From contig NW_014578070.1 in the NCBI RefSeq assembly GCF_000485595.1, positions 20,001 to 62,641 of the forward strand: DNA of 42,641 nucleotides, written 5' to 3'. The translations under genes and the position numbers were made by a program. Shown one piece after another: positions 1 through 9,330 of this stretch. How positions within the stretch are numbered: the stretch's first letter is position 1; the number at the start of each line of letters is the position of its first letter. The notes under the pieces were generated by a model, which saw only the letters and a program-made list of their open reading frames with translations, made no database searches and was not told the origin of the DNA. Source of the DNA: Priapulus caudatus (lineage: Eukaryota; Priapulida; Priapulimorpha; Priapulimorphida; Priapulidae).

Positions 1-120
1 TCCTGCTGGGCACTTCTCCTCGTCGTCGGCTTCTTTTCCTGCTGGGCACTTCTACTCGTCGTCGGCTTCTTCTCCTGCTGGGCACTTCTCCTCGTCGTCG
101 GCTTCTTCTTCTTCTTCCTA
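1..120. repeat. 36-bp minisatellite, three units
   Basis: Three near-identical 36-bp units start at 1, 37 and 73, each beginning TCCTGCTGGGCACTTCT and followed by CGTCGTCGGCTTCTTC. The third runs into CTT-rich sequence. The array is cut by the window edge, so its full length is unknown. Confidence 0.9.
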
Positions 121-228
121 CTCTCCCGTCACACGTGTTTCTCAAACACAAACTTCGGCACCTTTTTCGGCCGCACGTGTCTCTCTCGGACTCCACTCAA
201 CCGGTCCGTCTCAAATTGTCACTTTACT

Positions 229-365
229 CGTCTACATCAGACACAATCCTTACACGTCTATATCAGACACAAACTGTACCCGTCTATAACAGACCCAACT
301 TCCACACGTCTATTCCAGACAAAAACTCCAGGCCGTCTGACCTCTCCCGCACGTCTGACACTCGC
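229..365. repeat. 26-bp minisatellite
   Basis: Units beginning CGTCTA followed by CAGACACAA or close variants start at 229, 255, 281, 307 and, more diverged, 334 and about 356. Open frames across this stretch only reflect the repeat. Between 366 and 594 I see no gene and no obvious structure. Confidence 0.8.
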
Positions 366-594
366 GAGCTATCGCGCGTATGAATCACCTAGGGCATAAT
401 CCAAACTCCACGACAGATGGCGCTCTCGATCTGGCTCAATTCTACCACTACCATGCAGCTCCGCCCACTGTAAAAATAGTGCTAGCATTGTGGCAGTGGT
501 ATATCCTGAGTGTGGGAAGGGGGCGCTGCATGCAGTTTGGGCATAATCTAGGTCACGCCGCGTGTCTAAACTCTGTCACTTATGACACTCCGTA

Positions 595-1000
595 ATAGGC
601 CATATGGGCCGAGGTGGCAAAATCAGTCCAGAAAAATGACTTTCGTTTGACACCTCATGGAACCAAGTTTAATTTTGGCTATAAGTTATATATATTATCC
701 TGATAATAAATCACCAATGTTCTCCCCTAAATTGTTGCACATTAGTTTGTAATAGACTTTTGAAAATTGGAATTTTCAGAAACAGTCAAATTCTGCCAAT
801 AGATGGCTGTATGCGAAGCTTTAACCAATCACGGTGCTCTATGCGAAGCTTGAACCAATCACGGTGCTCCATTTCACCATAATGGCAGCCCCCACGATTT
901 GTTGTTGTAATAACAGACCAAGTAAATACTAAGACTTAGTGAATGAATAGTGATATAATATAATGATATCTGATAAATAATAGTAGATAAAATAGATTGG
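595..1000 (+). repeat. Left arm of a 400-bp inverted repeat
   Basis: This stretch reappears as its reverse complement at 14179-14571 with only scattered differences. It starts ATAGGCCAT and ends near AAATAGAT. Inside is a 30-bp direct duplication (about 811-870) with two CCAAT pentamers. The two arms enclose about 13 kb, including the complete LTR retrotransposon. Without the retrotransposon they would delimit an element of about 2 kb, so a foldback-like or long-TIR DNA element is the simplest reading. I found no clear target-site duplication at the outer ends. Confidence 0.85.
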
Positions 1001-1416
1001 GATTAAACCACTGCAAGATAATTTCGATTCCTACCACCAGAGCTCTGGTTAGATTAGTGACTGTGGAAACTGTGACAGTGTAGTCCGTACCACTACTACT
1101 AGTATAGTAGTACTAGTACTAGTAGTACCAGTGCCAGTGCAGTGGCGAACCGATCTTTTCATCAACTGTTTATAAAATAACACTAACATCACTAATGTCG
1201 TCTTCAGAAATACCCTCATCTTCTGCTCTATGTGGCTGCTGAATATTTAAGTACTGTTTGTAAGAACACAACTCATATCAGAATACTGCAGCTTGTTATC
1301 TCTACATACATGTGCACTTTTAATGCAAGCACCCAGTTTTGTTGCATTTACATGCAATGTATTTTTGCAGAGCATCAGGTGCAAAAGGAATGCTATTCCA
1401 AACGCATTACAGTAAG
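1001..1416. other. Spacer inside the inverted repeat, no gene seen
   Basis: Non-coding spacer between the left arm and the retrotransposon. About 1083-1130 is low-complexity TAC/TAG-rich sequence. A short open frame that begins here runs into the LTR and has no recognisable content. Confidence 0.5.
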
Positions 1417-1420
1417 CCAT
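1417..1420. repeat. Target-site duplication CCAT, left copy
   Basis: CCAT immediately precedes the 5' LTR and is repeated immediately after the 3' LTR at 13437-13440. A 4-bp duplication is usual for Ty3/gypsy integration and confirms the element boundaries. Confidence 0.85.
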
Positions 1421-2328
1421 TGTAATGAAGCTAATATTATCATAAAAGGGAAAGTTGATTAGAAGAAAGTAATTAAGGAAATCGTAAAGCTACCGACTAG
1501 CCTAAGATATAGAATGTTAGAATGTCGCGGCAGGTTTTAGAAACAATTAATCTCAGAGACAATTAAGCTTAGTCGTGCCATGGCATGCAGTCACGTAGAA
1601 CGGTCAACTGGACCATTCCAAAACCGTCCAGTAAACTCGCCGTCTAAGGGGCGTGTCGAGGCCAGTACTGACGTCAGATAGAAGGCTAATGATCTTGAAA
1701 TTTAGAATATATACCGGGGTACTAGACTCAAAAAATCAGTTCGAACTTCATCGACACATCTGGTATGTATTAATAGGTCTATCGTATTAGTGCTCTATCG
1801 TATTGTTGTCTCTCTCTTTAAACTATTTTAAGTCATTGTATTTGTTTACTTACGGTACTTACCTCTGTTTATCATATACATCAACTCTGTTGATTATTCT
1901 ATGAGAAACAAGTAGTACAAACATACACTCTGTATGTGCAGAGAGAAACGGAGCGCTAGCTAAGATACGTAGACTATTTATACATTGTGCCTAACCACCG
2001 TAGCCACGCCGGTAAGGCGTGCACCGTATTGCGTTTACCTAACACGACGAAACCCTGTATGCTTGTACTTAATTGGTGATAGGAAGAACAGATATATATA
2101 TAATGTTGTACGTACACGTCTGGTCTGTCTATTATTTTATGCTAACCTCAGGGTAATTAATTCACAATTACCCGCACCAATTAAGCAAGAACCTTTTCGG
2201 GTTAGAACAGCCGCATGGTATACACTATACTCACGAGCCACGATCACACACATCACACACACGATCACACACACACACCAACACACCTGAGCGTACACGT
2301 ATACACGAGTCGAAATAGAATCATTACA
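1421..2328 (+). repeat. 5' LTR
   Basis: 908 bp, beginning TGTAATGA and ending TCATTACA, a perfect 8-bp inverted terminal pair. It aligns end to end with 12486-13436, with many one- and two-base indels plus substitutions. CA-rich sequence near the 3' end (about 2245-2285) differs in length between the copies. Short open frames inside are incidental. Confidence 0.95.
1707..1742 (+). promoter_or_regulatory. LTR core promoter: TATA box and initiator
   Basis: ATATATA at 1707-1713 is followed by TCAGTT at 1736-1741. This matches the invertebrate initiator consensus TCAGTY and puts the predicted +1 A at 1738, 31 bp after the start of the TATA box. Spacing and motifs are the same in the 3' LTR. By this reading U3 is 1421-1737. 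Confidence 0.6.
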
Positions 2329-2330
2329 GC

Positions 2331-2340
2331 TGGTGCCGTG
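2331..2340 (+). other. Primer binding site, tRNA-His-like
   Basis: TGGTGCCGTG starts two bases after the LTR. It is the complement of a tRNA 3' end reading CACGGCACCA, as expected for animal tRNA-His (acceptor strand plus CCA). The next base departs from the usual tRNA-His sequence, so the match is about 10 nt. tRNA-Phe would match only 8. Confidence 0.65.
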
Positions 2341-2348
2341 GTTAAAAC

Positions 2349-2358
2349 CTTGGTAAGG
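2349..2358 (+). promoter_or_regulatory. Candidate 5' splice site for subgenomic env RNA
   Basis: CCTTG|GTAAGG is a good splice-donor match a few bases after the primer site and before the gag start. With the acceptor ending at 8044 it would remove gag-pol and put env behind a short leader, as is known for retroviruses and errantiviruses. Usage is inferred. Confidence 0.45.
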
Positions 2359-2549
2359 CTAGCACTTAATAGATAGACTATACTAGTGTTTTTATAGTAT
2401 GTGTATGTGTATGTATGTTTAATATATGTTCAGAGTCTTATATAATTTTAAAAGTATATTTGATATATACCTTTGAAATACGTACTGCCTATACAGCTAC
2501 CGTACAGTCTCGTACGTAAGCTACAGTTCTACAAGACGTTGCCTTGATC

Positions 2550-3797
2550 ATGACAGCTCTTACACCCCGTACTCCAACCCACCCGCTACTCTCAGACGAT
2601 AACATAGATCGTCGTACCGCAGACGTGTCAGATAACGAAATTGACGCGCGAGAAACTGAGGTTTCTTTTCCAAAGCAACCTATGCAGGAATTGGTAAAGT
2701 AAATACAATCTTTATTACTGATATCAGGTTATAAGGAATTTAATGGGACAGATGATACGCCAGTGACCTTTACTCAGTGGGCCCAAAACATCTCCCATCT
2801 ATTTGTTTTTTTGGATGAGACTGATGATAAACGACGCGTTCGTCTCGCTCTTCGATTGCTTGGTGGCGAACCATCGAATTACGCCGCTGAAATTTTAACT
2901 GTTTCACCTACAATTAAGTGGAAACATTTTTTGGAAATTTTAAAAACACGTTATACGGACGCGAGTGAAGCGCCGCTCGCTTTTCAAAAATTTAAAAAGA
3001 TAAAGCAAAGGCATTCAGAATCCCTTTCATCGTTTGCTAAACGATTGGAACAGCTGGGAAAAATGGCTTTTGGACAATTAGATGATAACGATGTAAGTCT
3101 ACAACTAAGGTATATTGACGCTTTTATTGATGGTTTAAATGCTGATGTTTTAAAGAAAAAATTAGTGCGCAAGAAACCGACTACATTTCAAAAGGCGGTA
3201 GAAATTGCCAAATATGAATCAGTTTTGGAAAAAGAAATTAACATGAGAATTCAGATGACTGACGACCCAGACGTTTCAGCGATATCATTGACAGACTCGC
3301 AGACAGTTCAGCGACAGATCAATGATATTCGTAAACTAGTCGCAGCTTTACGACAGGCTTACGACAATATCGAGCGACCGGACAGACAAACTACTGATGA
3401 GAGACCAGACAGACAAAACACTAATTATTCGCCGCCGCAGCGTAGGTACAATAACGAGGGCAGTTATCAAAATTCTAACCCTGTGCGTTACACTAACTGG
3501 AATCAACGAGATTGTATCCCGCAACGTCAGGCATTTTCGAGACCGCAACAGCGCGATATGGCAACCACGCGCCCGCCACCCCGTTACCCCGCCCAATTTA
3601 ATTACCCACAGCAGCGACAAATGCAGCGCCCACTAATCACTCCCAGCAGAGATGCGACATTCCGGTACACAGCGACAGGCGTTCCAATCTGTGCGATTTG
3701 TAACGCCGCGGGCCACTTTTGGGCGAATTGTCCACGCCAATCGCCATCTTGGAGGTCGGTAAACCTTCCCACCGGTCTTCGCCATGCGAGACGATAG
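2550..3797 (+). pseudogene. gag: gag (capsid and nucleocapsid), interrupted by one stop
   Basis: Gag packages the element RNA into particles. The only ATG that gives a long frame is at 2550. The frame meets TAA at 2700-2702 after 50 codons, then continues open in the same frame to 3797. The long part has a retrotransposon capsid-type helical region (around KRRVRLALRLLGGEPSNYA and the FQKFKKIKQRHSESL stretch), a Gln/Arg/Pro-rich linker, and one zinc knuckle, CAICNAAGHFWANC, encoded at 3690-3731 (C-x2-C-x4-H-x4-C). The end overlaps pol, which lies in the -1 frame. The stop may be a true nonsense mutation or a sequencing error. A GTG at 2763 is not a credible start. Confidence 0.85.
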
Positions 3798-6553
3798 AGT
3801 CGGTGAATTTAACATCTCGCTCTAACTTAGATAACAATAGATTTGACCCCTCATCAACGACAAACACTAACAATTTACCACTATGTATAGTTTCAGTCGC
3901 AGAGCAACAATCACATGCACTAATTGATTCCGGTTCGGCCGTATCGATTATAAATCAGTCTCTATGGGAACAGGTTCTATCAAAATTCTCGTATGCTTTC
4001 TCGTCTGCTCACACGCAAATCCTACGGTCCGCTAGCGGGAAAGATCTTTTTGTTCTTGGGAAAGCAATTTTGCCTATAACAATAGCTAACCTAACAGTTA
4101 AACACACATTTTTCATTGTGCGGGATTTGTTTCAAACTGTGTTGCTTGGATATGATTTTCTACAATACCATAAAGCTATCATAGATTGCGCGCAGCGACG
4201 GTTGATCATAAATAATTCTACAATACAAATTTTGGATTCAAACTCCGCACAGACATTTATAGTTACCTCAGACACCCATATTCCGGCGAAGGCCACGCGT
4301 ATGCGTACAGGTAAAATACAAATTGCTAACAGCACGGACACGCATACACAACGTCCAGTGATCAACACGACACAGATTGCTTTGCATAATGCCACGCTAG
4401 CAGGCACATTCATACAAACAGGTACAGCGATAGCATTATACACACCAATGCGCACACGCCACGCGCCCTACATACAGCGCATAGCGCTAGTACATAGTTG
4501 TCAACCGTTAGTCGCGCCTACTAACCCGCCCCATATGTGTTTACAGAATTCTATGCAAGCCTCTACGCGGTCATTAACAGTGCCACTACAAAATGCAAAT
4601 GACATGCCCAAGGCTAAACCAGTCCACCCACCTAACAATAGCAGTCGTTTGGTCAATCTAAGCCACTTACACGCCACCTATCGGGACGAAATGGAGAAAC
4701 TAATTTCAAGTAATAGGGAATTATTTGCAAGCAACGATTATGAGCTCGGGTCGACTAATCTAGTTCACATGAAAATTGATACACCAGAAAACGCTCCTCT
4801 CAAACAGAGACCTTATCGAACGCCAATGTTACAAAGGGAACAAATGAATAAACATTTCGAGAGGCTATTACAAGCAGGTATAGTAGAAGAAGGTACCTCA
4901 GACTGGAGTTCACCCTGTTTTTTAGTTAAAAAACGTGACGACCCCGCAGGTCGTTTAGTTATTGATTTCCGCCGGTTAAACGCCCTGACAACGAAAATCT
5001 CCTATCCTCTACCTTTAATCGCAGACATTCTAGCCAGTTTAGGTAAGTCGCAACATTACACAACTTTGGATTTAAAATCAGGATATTTTCAAATTCCAAT
5101 GGATCCCATCGATAAATTAAAAACTTGTACGGTAACGTGTTCAAATTCTTATGTCTGGAATTATTTACCTTTTGGGCTTTCCGGGGCACCAGGCATATTT
5201 CAAAAGCTTTTAAATTCTGTGTTAAAGGGGTTACTTAACGTATGTGCTACGGCCTACATTGACGACATCGTCGTATTTTCCGCTACGTTTGAGCAACATT
5301 TGAAGGATATTCAAACCGTTTTCGATCGATTAAGACAAGCTGGATTAAAATTAAATCCAGTCAAATGTAATTTCATAAAGCAGAGCGTACGTTATTTAGG
5401 CCACATCATCAGTCCTTCTGGAATCAAACCTGATCCAGATAAAATAGAAGCCATTAAAAATTTAAAACCACCAGCCACCGTAAGACAGGTTCGATCATTT
5501 CTCGGTATGGCTTCATATTATAGAGCACACATAAGAGATTTTGCAAAGATAGCAGTGCCACTAACGATATTAACAAAAAAACACGCCAAATTTGTTTGGA
5601 GTGACCAAGCGGAACTAGCCTTTCAACACTTAAAAACGGCACTGATAACAGCTCCGATACTCGGGTACCCAGATATACACAAGAGTTACAAATTGTACAC
5701 TGATGCGAGTAACTACGCGGTAGGCGCAGTGTTGGCCCAAGATGATGACCAAGGCAACGAAATTGTCATTCATTATCTGAGCCATCAATTAAATCCAGTG
5801 CAATGTCGATGGTCGACAACAGACAGAGAGGCATACGGATTAATATTTGCGCTACAACAATTGCGAGTTTACCTAGTCGGAGCAAATTTCACGGTAATAA
5901 CTGATCATAAGTGTTTAGAGTTCATTCTAAAAAGTCCAACATTGAAAAATCCGCGGTTATTACGTTGGGCCATGATTATTAGCGAATTTCAACCATTCAT
6001 AAAGTATACTTCAGGAAAATTTATCCCGCACGCGGATCCCTTGAGTCGACTCACAACCGACACAACTGAAATAAAAGACCAGGCAATAGATTCCCACGAC
6101 GAGCAAGCTAGGGAATCAGATACCGCAGAGAACAACAGGCGCCACCTAGCGCAGGTAAACAACGCATTGCAACCTGCGACCCTGCATTACATTCACCAGA
6201 GTGAAAGTGAGATGGACAGTGAAAGTGGGGACACAGACCCGCCGGCACTTTCTTTAGAATCTCTCAAGGCTCATCAAGACACCGACGCCATGATTTCTCT
6301 AGTACGTACGACGCTCACATCTCAAGCTACAACTATCAAGGATTTAAAAATATTATCGTCATATTTTATTGATGAAGAGGATGACCTACTCTACCATATC
6401 CCTCAGTCAGTGAAGGAATATGATATTGAAGCACAATTAGTGATTCCGGAGACATTTATAACAGCAGTAACCACAGCGCATCATGACGACAAACTAGGCG
6501 CTCATTTCGGCTTTGCAAGAACGTATAATTCCATACGTCAACGATACTTTTGA
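3704..6553 (+). CDS. pol: pol: protease, reverse transcriptase, RNase H, start of integrase
   Basis: Open in the -1 frame relative to gag from 3704 to a TGA at 6551-6553, so expression probably needs frameshifting in the 94-nt overlap. I see no canonical X-XXY-YYZ heptamer there. Numbering from 3719: the retropepsin active site ALIDSGSA is at about residues 67-74 (DSG at 3926), with a later LLGYDFL flap-side motif. RT has RLVIDFRRLN, TLDLKSGYFQI, NYLPFGLSGAP and the catalytic AYIDDIVVFS (YIDD at 513-516, base 5255). RNase H starts near KLYTDASNYAVGAVLA (Asp 662) and continues through TDREAYGLIFALQQL, TDHKCL and ADPLSRL. The last residues carry the His pair of the integrase zinc domain. The TGA falls where this family usually has Trp, so it looks like a nonsense mutation. 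Confidence 0.95.
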   Translation, partial: RRGPLLGELSTPIAILEVGKPSHRSSPCETIESVNLTSRSNLDNNRFDPSSTTNTNNLPLCIVSVAEQQSHALIDSGSAVSIINQSLWEQVLSKFSYAFSSAHTQILRSASGKDLFVLGKAILPITIANLTVKHTFFIVRDLFQTVLLGYDFLQYHKAIIDCAQRRLIINNSTIQILDSNSAQTFIVTSDTHIPAKATRMRTGKIQIANSTDTHTQRPVINTTQIALHNATLAGTFIQTGTAIALYTPMRTRHAPYIQRIALVHSCQPLVAPTNPPHMCLQNSMQASTRSLTVPLQNANDMPKAKPVHPPNNSSRLVNLSHLHATYRDEMEKLISSNRELFASNDYELGSTNLVHMKIDTPENAPLKQRPYRTPMLQREQMNKHFERLLQAGIVEEGTSDWSSPCFLVKKRDDPAGRLVIDFRRLNALTTKISYPLPLIADILASLGKSQHYTTLDLKSGYFQIPMDPIDKLKTCTVTCSNSYVWNYLPFGLSGAPGIFQKLLNSVLKGLLNVCATAYIDDIVVFSATFEQHLKDIQTVFDRLRQAGLKLNPVKCNFIKQSVRYLGHIISPSGIKPDPDKIEAIKNLKPPATVRQVRSFLGMASYYRAHIRDFAKIAVPLTILTKKHAKFVWSDQAELAFQHLKTALITAPILGYPDIHKSYKLYTDASNYAVGAVLAQDDDQGNEIVIHYLSHQLNPVQCRWSTTDREAYGLIFALQQLRVYLVGANFTVITDHKCLEFILKSPTLKNPRLLRWAMIISEFQPFIKYTSGKFIPHADPLSRLTTDTTEIKDQAIDSHDEQARESDTAENNRRHLAQVNNALQPATLHYIHQSESEMDSESGDTDPPALSLESLKAHQDTDAMISLVRTTLTSQATTIKDLKILSSYFIDEEDDLLYHIPQSVKEYDIEAQLVIPETFITAVTTAHHDDKLGAHFGFARTYNSIRQRYF

Positions 6554-6559
6554 AACAGG

Positions 6560-7060
6560 ATGTACGTCACGATTAAGGATTACATTAACAGATGTACAGT
6601 GTGTAAGTCAAAGAAACTAACCCGTATACCCTCGCCATTAGGTGCTGCTCCGATTCCTAATGCACCTTTCGAAGTGGTATCAGTTGACACGGTCGAGTAC
6701 CCCACGACATTACGTGGAAATAGATACATCATACATTTTCACGACGAGCTAAGCCAATGGCCGGAATGCTTTGCCGTAAAGAATAAAACTGCAGTGATAG
6801 TTGCTGACTTATTAATAAACGAGATAATTCCACGTCATGGATGCCCTAAAGTGTTACTTTCAGACAATGGGACCGAATTTGTAAATGCACTCATGACTAA
6901 ACTAACAACCCATTTTAAGATTAAGGCTATTAGATGTGCACCCTACCACCCAGCTTCTAACGCCTCATGCGAACGCTTTCATCGCGTTATTAATTCGTTT
7001 TTTGCCAATTTGTTAACTCCGCGCAGGATAACTGGGACTTTCTACTCCCCTCGTTATTAG
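6560..7060 (+). pseudogene. pol: Integrase zinc-finger end and catalytic core (pol continued)
   Basis: Same frame as the upstream pol, resuming after the TGA at 6551. It opens with the Cys pair of the HHCC zinc domain (CTVC), then the DDE core: Asp in SVDTVEY, Asp in LSDNGTEF, and Glu in NASCERF. There are exactly 35 residues between the second Asp and the Glu, the D,D35E pattern of retroviral integrases. The true frame is lost near 7005-7027 by a net one-base change. The last dozen residues before the TAG at 7058 are out of frame. It would insert the cDNA into the genome if intact. Confidence 0.92.
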
Positions 7061-7797
7061 CAGCATATCGCATGAGTGTTCATACGACAACCTTACATTC
7101 ACCTTTCTACCTCCTATATTCTAGGGCCCCTGTGTTTCCTCTCGATAACGTTTTGTTACCTATGCGCAAAGGTTATGATGAGGAACCCCTATCACAAAGT
7201 ATAGAACGGTTTCATCACGCATATTCACATCTGAAAGAGTCAACAAGGAAGGTTAGGAAACGAAATAAGCGGCTCTACGACAGAAGGGCAAGGGCTCATG
7301 ACTTTAAGGTAGGCGATGCCGTATATTACCACGATCCGACACTGAAGCCACACACGACTGCCAAGATAGCAGCTCCATGGAAGCCGCATTTCACCGTTAT
7401 AAAAGTTCTATCCCCAAAGAAATGTATGCTGCAACAGGAGACGACAAGACGCGAGTTAACCGCACATGTCGACAACCTCCGAGCAGCTCATCCATATCTG
7501 CGTTGGGACCAGCCTGATAAAGAAGCCACGGGAGAACAACAGGAACAGCTGCAGGACAAACCTACGAGGAGGCAGCCATTACGATTAGCAACACGCGCCT
7601 ATCCGGTGGCACCCTCATCCACGGATAGCTCCACCGATGACTCAGATGGAGAGGATATACAACGGCAAGTATCATCCGATAATGATTTTAGCGACAGCGA
7701 CCTCATACCCTTGGCAAGATTGATTCCGGGAACGTCGCACGCACCACCCATCCGAGCCGACCATTCGAATTCCTCTGATCAAGGACATTCTGAATAA
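7027..7797 (+). pseudogene. pol: Integrase C-terminal domain with long acidic tail (pol continued)
   Basis: Picks up the integrase frame after the frame change, at codons for DNWDFLLPSLLAAYR. It continues through a helical Arg/Lys-rich stretch (ESTRKVRKRNKRLYDRRAR) and a GPY/F-like module (KVGDAVYYHD, APWKPHFTVIKVL, LTAHVDNLRAAH). There is no chromodomain. The final 90 or so residues are Ser/Asp/Thr-rich (SSTDSSTDDSDGED) and look disordered. An ATG at 7072 exists but is inside the domain and is not the real start. Confidence 0.9.
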
Positions 7798-8014
7798 ACA
7801 GGACTCAAATGGGAACGGACACCACGACTACCAGGTCACTGAGGCTATGTAATGAACTCACAGCTATAATTCGATCAAGACTAATGATATTTCGTTTATC
7901 ATAACTCCTGCGTACTAATAACAACAAAATGCTGCGCAGCATAGGAGGCGTATTGTAGGAGCAGTATCGAACACTTGAGTTCATAGCATCATAGAGTTCA
8001 TAGCATCTCGTTAT

Positions 8015-8044
8015 TTTTTCATTTTTCTGTTTTGTTCTTTTCAG
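8015..8044 (+). promoter_or_regulatory. Candidate 3' splice site before env
   Basis: A long T-rich tract, including TTTTTTCATTTTTCTG, ends in TTCTTTTCAG at 8044, a textbook acceptor. It lies between the end of pol (7797) and the first env ATG (8091). The 7798-8014 stretch holds no gene. It repeats the words TTCATAGCATC and ATAGAGTTCATAGCATC around 7979-8008. Confidence 0.55.
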
Positions 8045-8090
8045 AAACTACCTTCTGCGAAAAACTACGCATCTATTTGCGCTGACGCTC

Positions 8091-8574
8091 ATGCTAGCCA
8101 TCACATTAGTAAGAACCGAATTATTTGTTTCAAGGGGTAATCTCGCGATTACTCAATCCAGTTGGACTATCGTGTTCAGTCGATCTCGACCTCTCGCCCG
8201 TTAAAACATATATGAGAAGTATTGATGACCAAATCCAGTATTTATTCACTGAACGTACGAAACGTTCACCAACAGCTAAACAGATCTATTCCAAATTATC
8301 CATCCGAGAGCCCATTAAGAACCCATTACAAGAGGCCATAAGAAAATGGTTGCACACTAATACACCCGATTCACACATAAATGCGACCGTGCAGCGTGAA
8401 ATCGAGGAAAATAACGACCAATTCAGAGAAATTATAGAGGTATTTATAAAGAGACATGCATCAGATTTTAGGACCCGTTATCAGCGACTTTCGCAACGTA
8501 TCGACGACCTCACCTCCATGTTTTCAACCCCTGAGTATCGCACAAAGCGCTCTCTTTTTACCTTTTATGGGTAA
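8091..8574 (+). pseudogene. env: env-like, N-terminal part up to a furin-like site
   Basis: First part of a baculovirus-F-like envelope protein. After the acceptor the first ATG is at 8091. Its frame gives a hydrophobic signal-peptide-like start (MLAITLV, preceded in frame by LFALT). The body of the domain is in another frame, open from about 8125 to the TAA at 8572-8574, so one frame change lies around 8110-8150. The body is helical and charged and ends with RTKR encoded at 8539-8550, a furin-type cleavage site just before the expected fusion peptide. A net one-base frame change follows within about 15 bases, at a T run. Confidence 0.75.
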
Positions 8575-9220
8575 AATCCAAAAAGTTCTTTACGGGGTAG
8601 CAACAGAAAGTGACATTAATGAATTACAGACTAGAATATCAAAATTTGAACTAACTCAAGGAGCTTTTCAGCATGCTATCGAAGAATCCCTCACAGTCTT
8701 TAATTTAACGAAAACCCAGGTAAAACTTAATCACGACACTATTAATGAACTAATTACAGGTGTCGAGAATATGAGACAATTTGTTAACGATATCAACAGT
8801 CGCATGGTAACTTTGGCGATCACTGTTAACGCTAGAACAGCGGCGATAATTCGGTTGCAGACAACGATTGATGTGATGATTCTAACATTGCAAGATGTTA
8901 CAAATATCATAGCCGACTTAGAACATTCTTTAACCAATTGTCTCCTTGGAAAATTACCTATATCTTTAGTCGCCCCCTCACAACTTCAGACGATTTTACG
9001 TGGCATCAAACAGGTCGTACCTAATTATCTTTCTATGCCTAAATCTTTAGATGACAGCATTTTGTATTATTATAGTCTCTTACAAACCATTGTAGTCCCC
9101 GTACAGGATTCATTTCACATTGTAACATTTTTGCCTTTACGCCACGTAGGACAGATCTTTAATATTTATCAAATTTTACTAGCCCCAGAATATATTAACG
9201 GCACTTCCGCCAATGTTTAG
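8567..9220 (+). pseudogene. env: env-like, fusion-subunit N-terminal half
   Basis: Continues the envelope in a third frame directly after the furin-like site. GKIQKVLYGVATESDI is the hallmark start of the F1-type subunit of baculovirus F and errantivirus Env. A long heptad-rich helical region follows (TRISKFELTQGAFQHAI, TQVKLNHDTINELITGVEN), as expected for a class I fusion protein. The frame stops at TAG 9218-9220, but about 110 more bases continue open in the same frame before a TAA. Open sequence upstream in this frame (8456-8566) is antiphase to the real one. Confidence 0.82.
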
Positions 9221-9330
9221 TATGTCTTAGACAAAGAATACATAGCTTTTGCCCAAGACAAAACCCGCTATTTTTATCCAAAATCTGAGCTTGTTCAAAA
9301 ATGTTTACTATCTACTAGTCAGAGATATAC

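Noticed and set aside
1232-1462. 76-codon open frame before and into the 5' LTR
   Set aside because: It crosses the element boundary at 1421 and has no recognisable content.
8456-8566. Upstream 37 codons of the env middle frame
   Set aside because: This part overlaps the correct first env frame, which carries the furin-like site. It is open only by chance.
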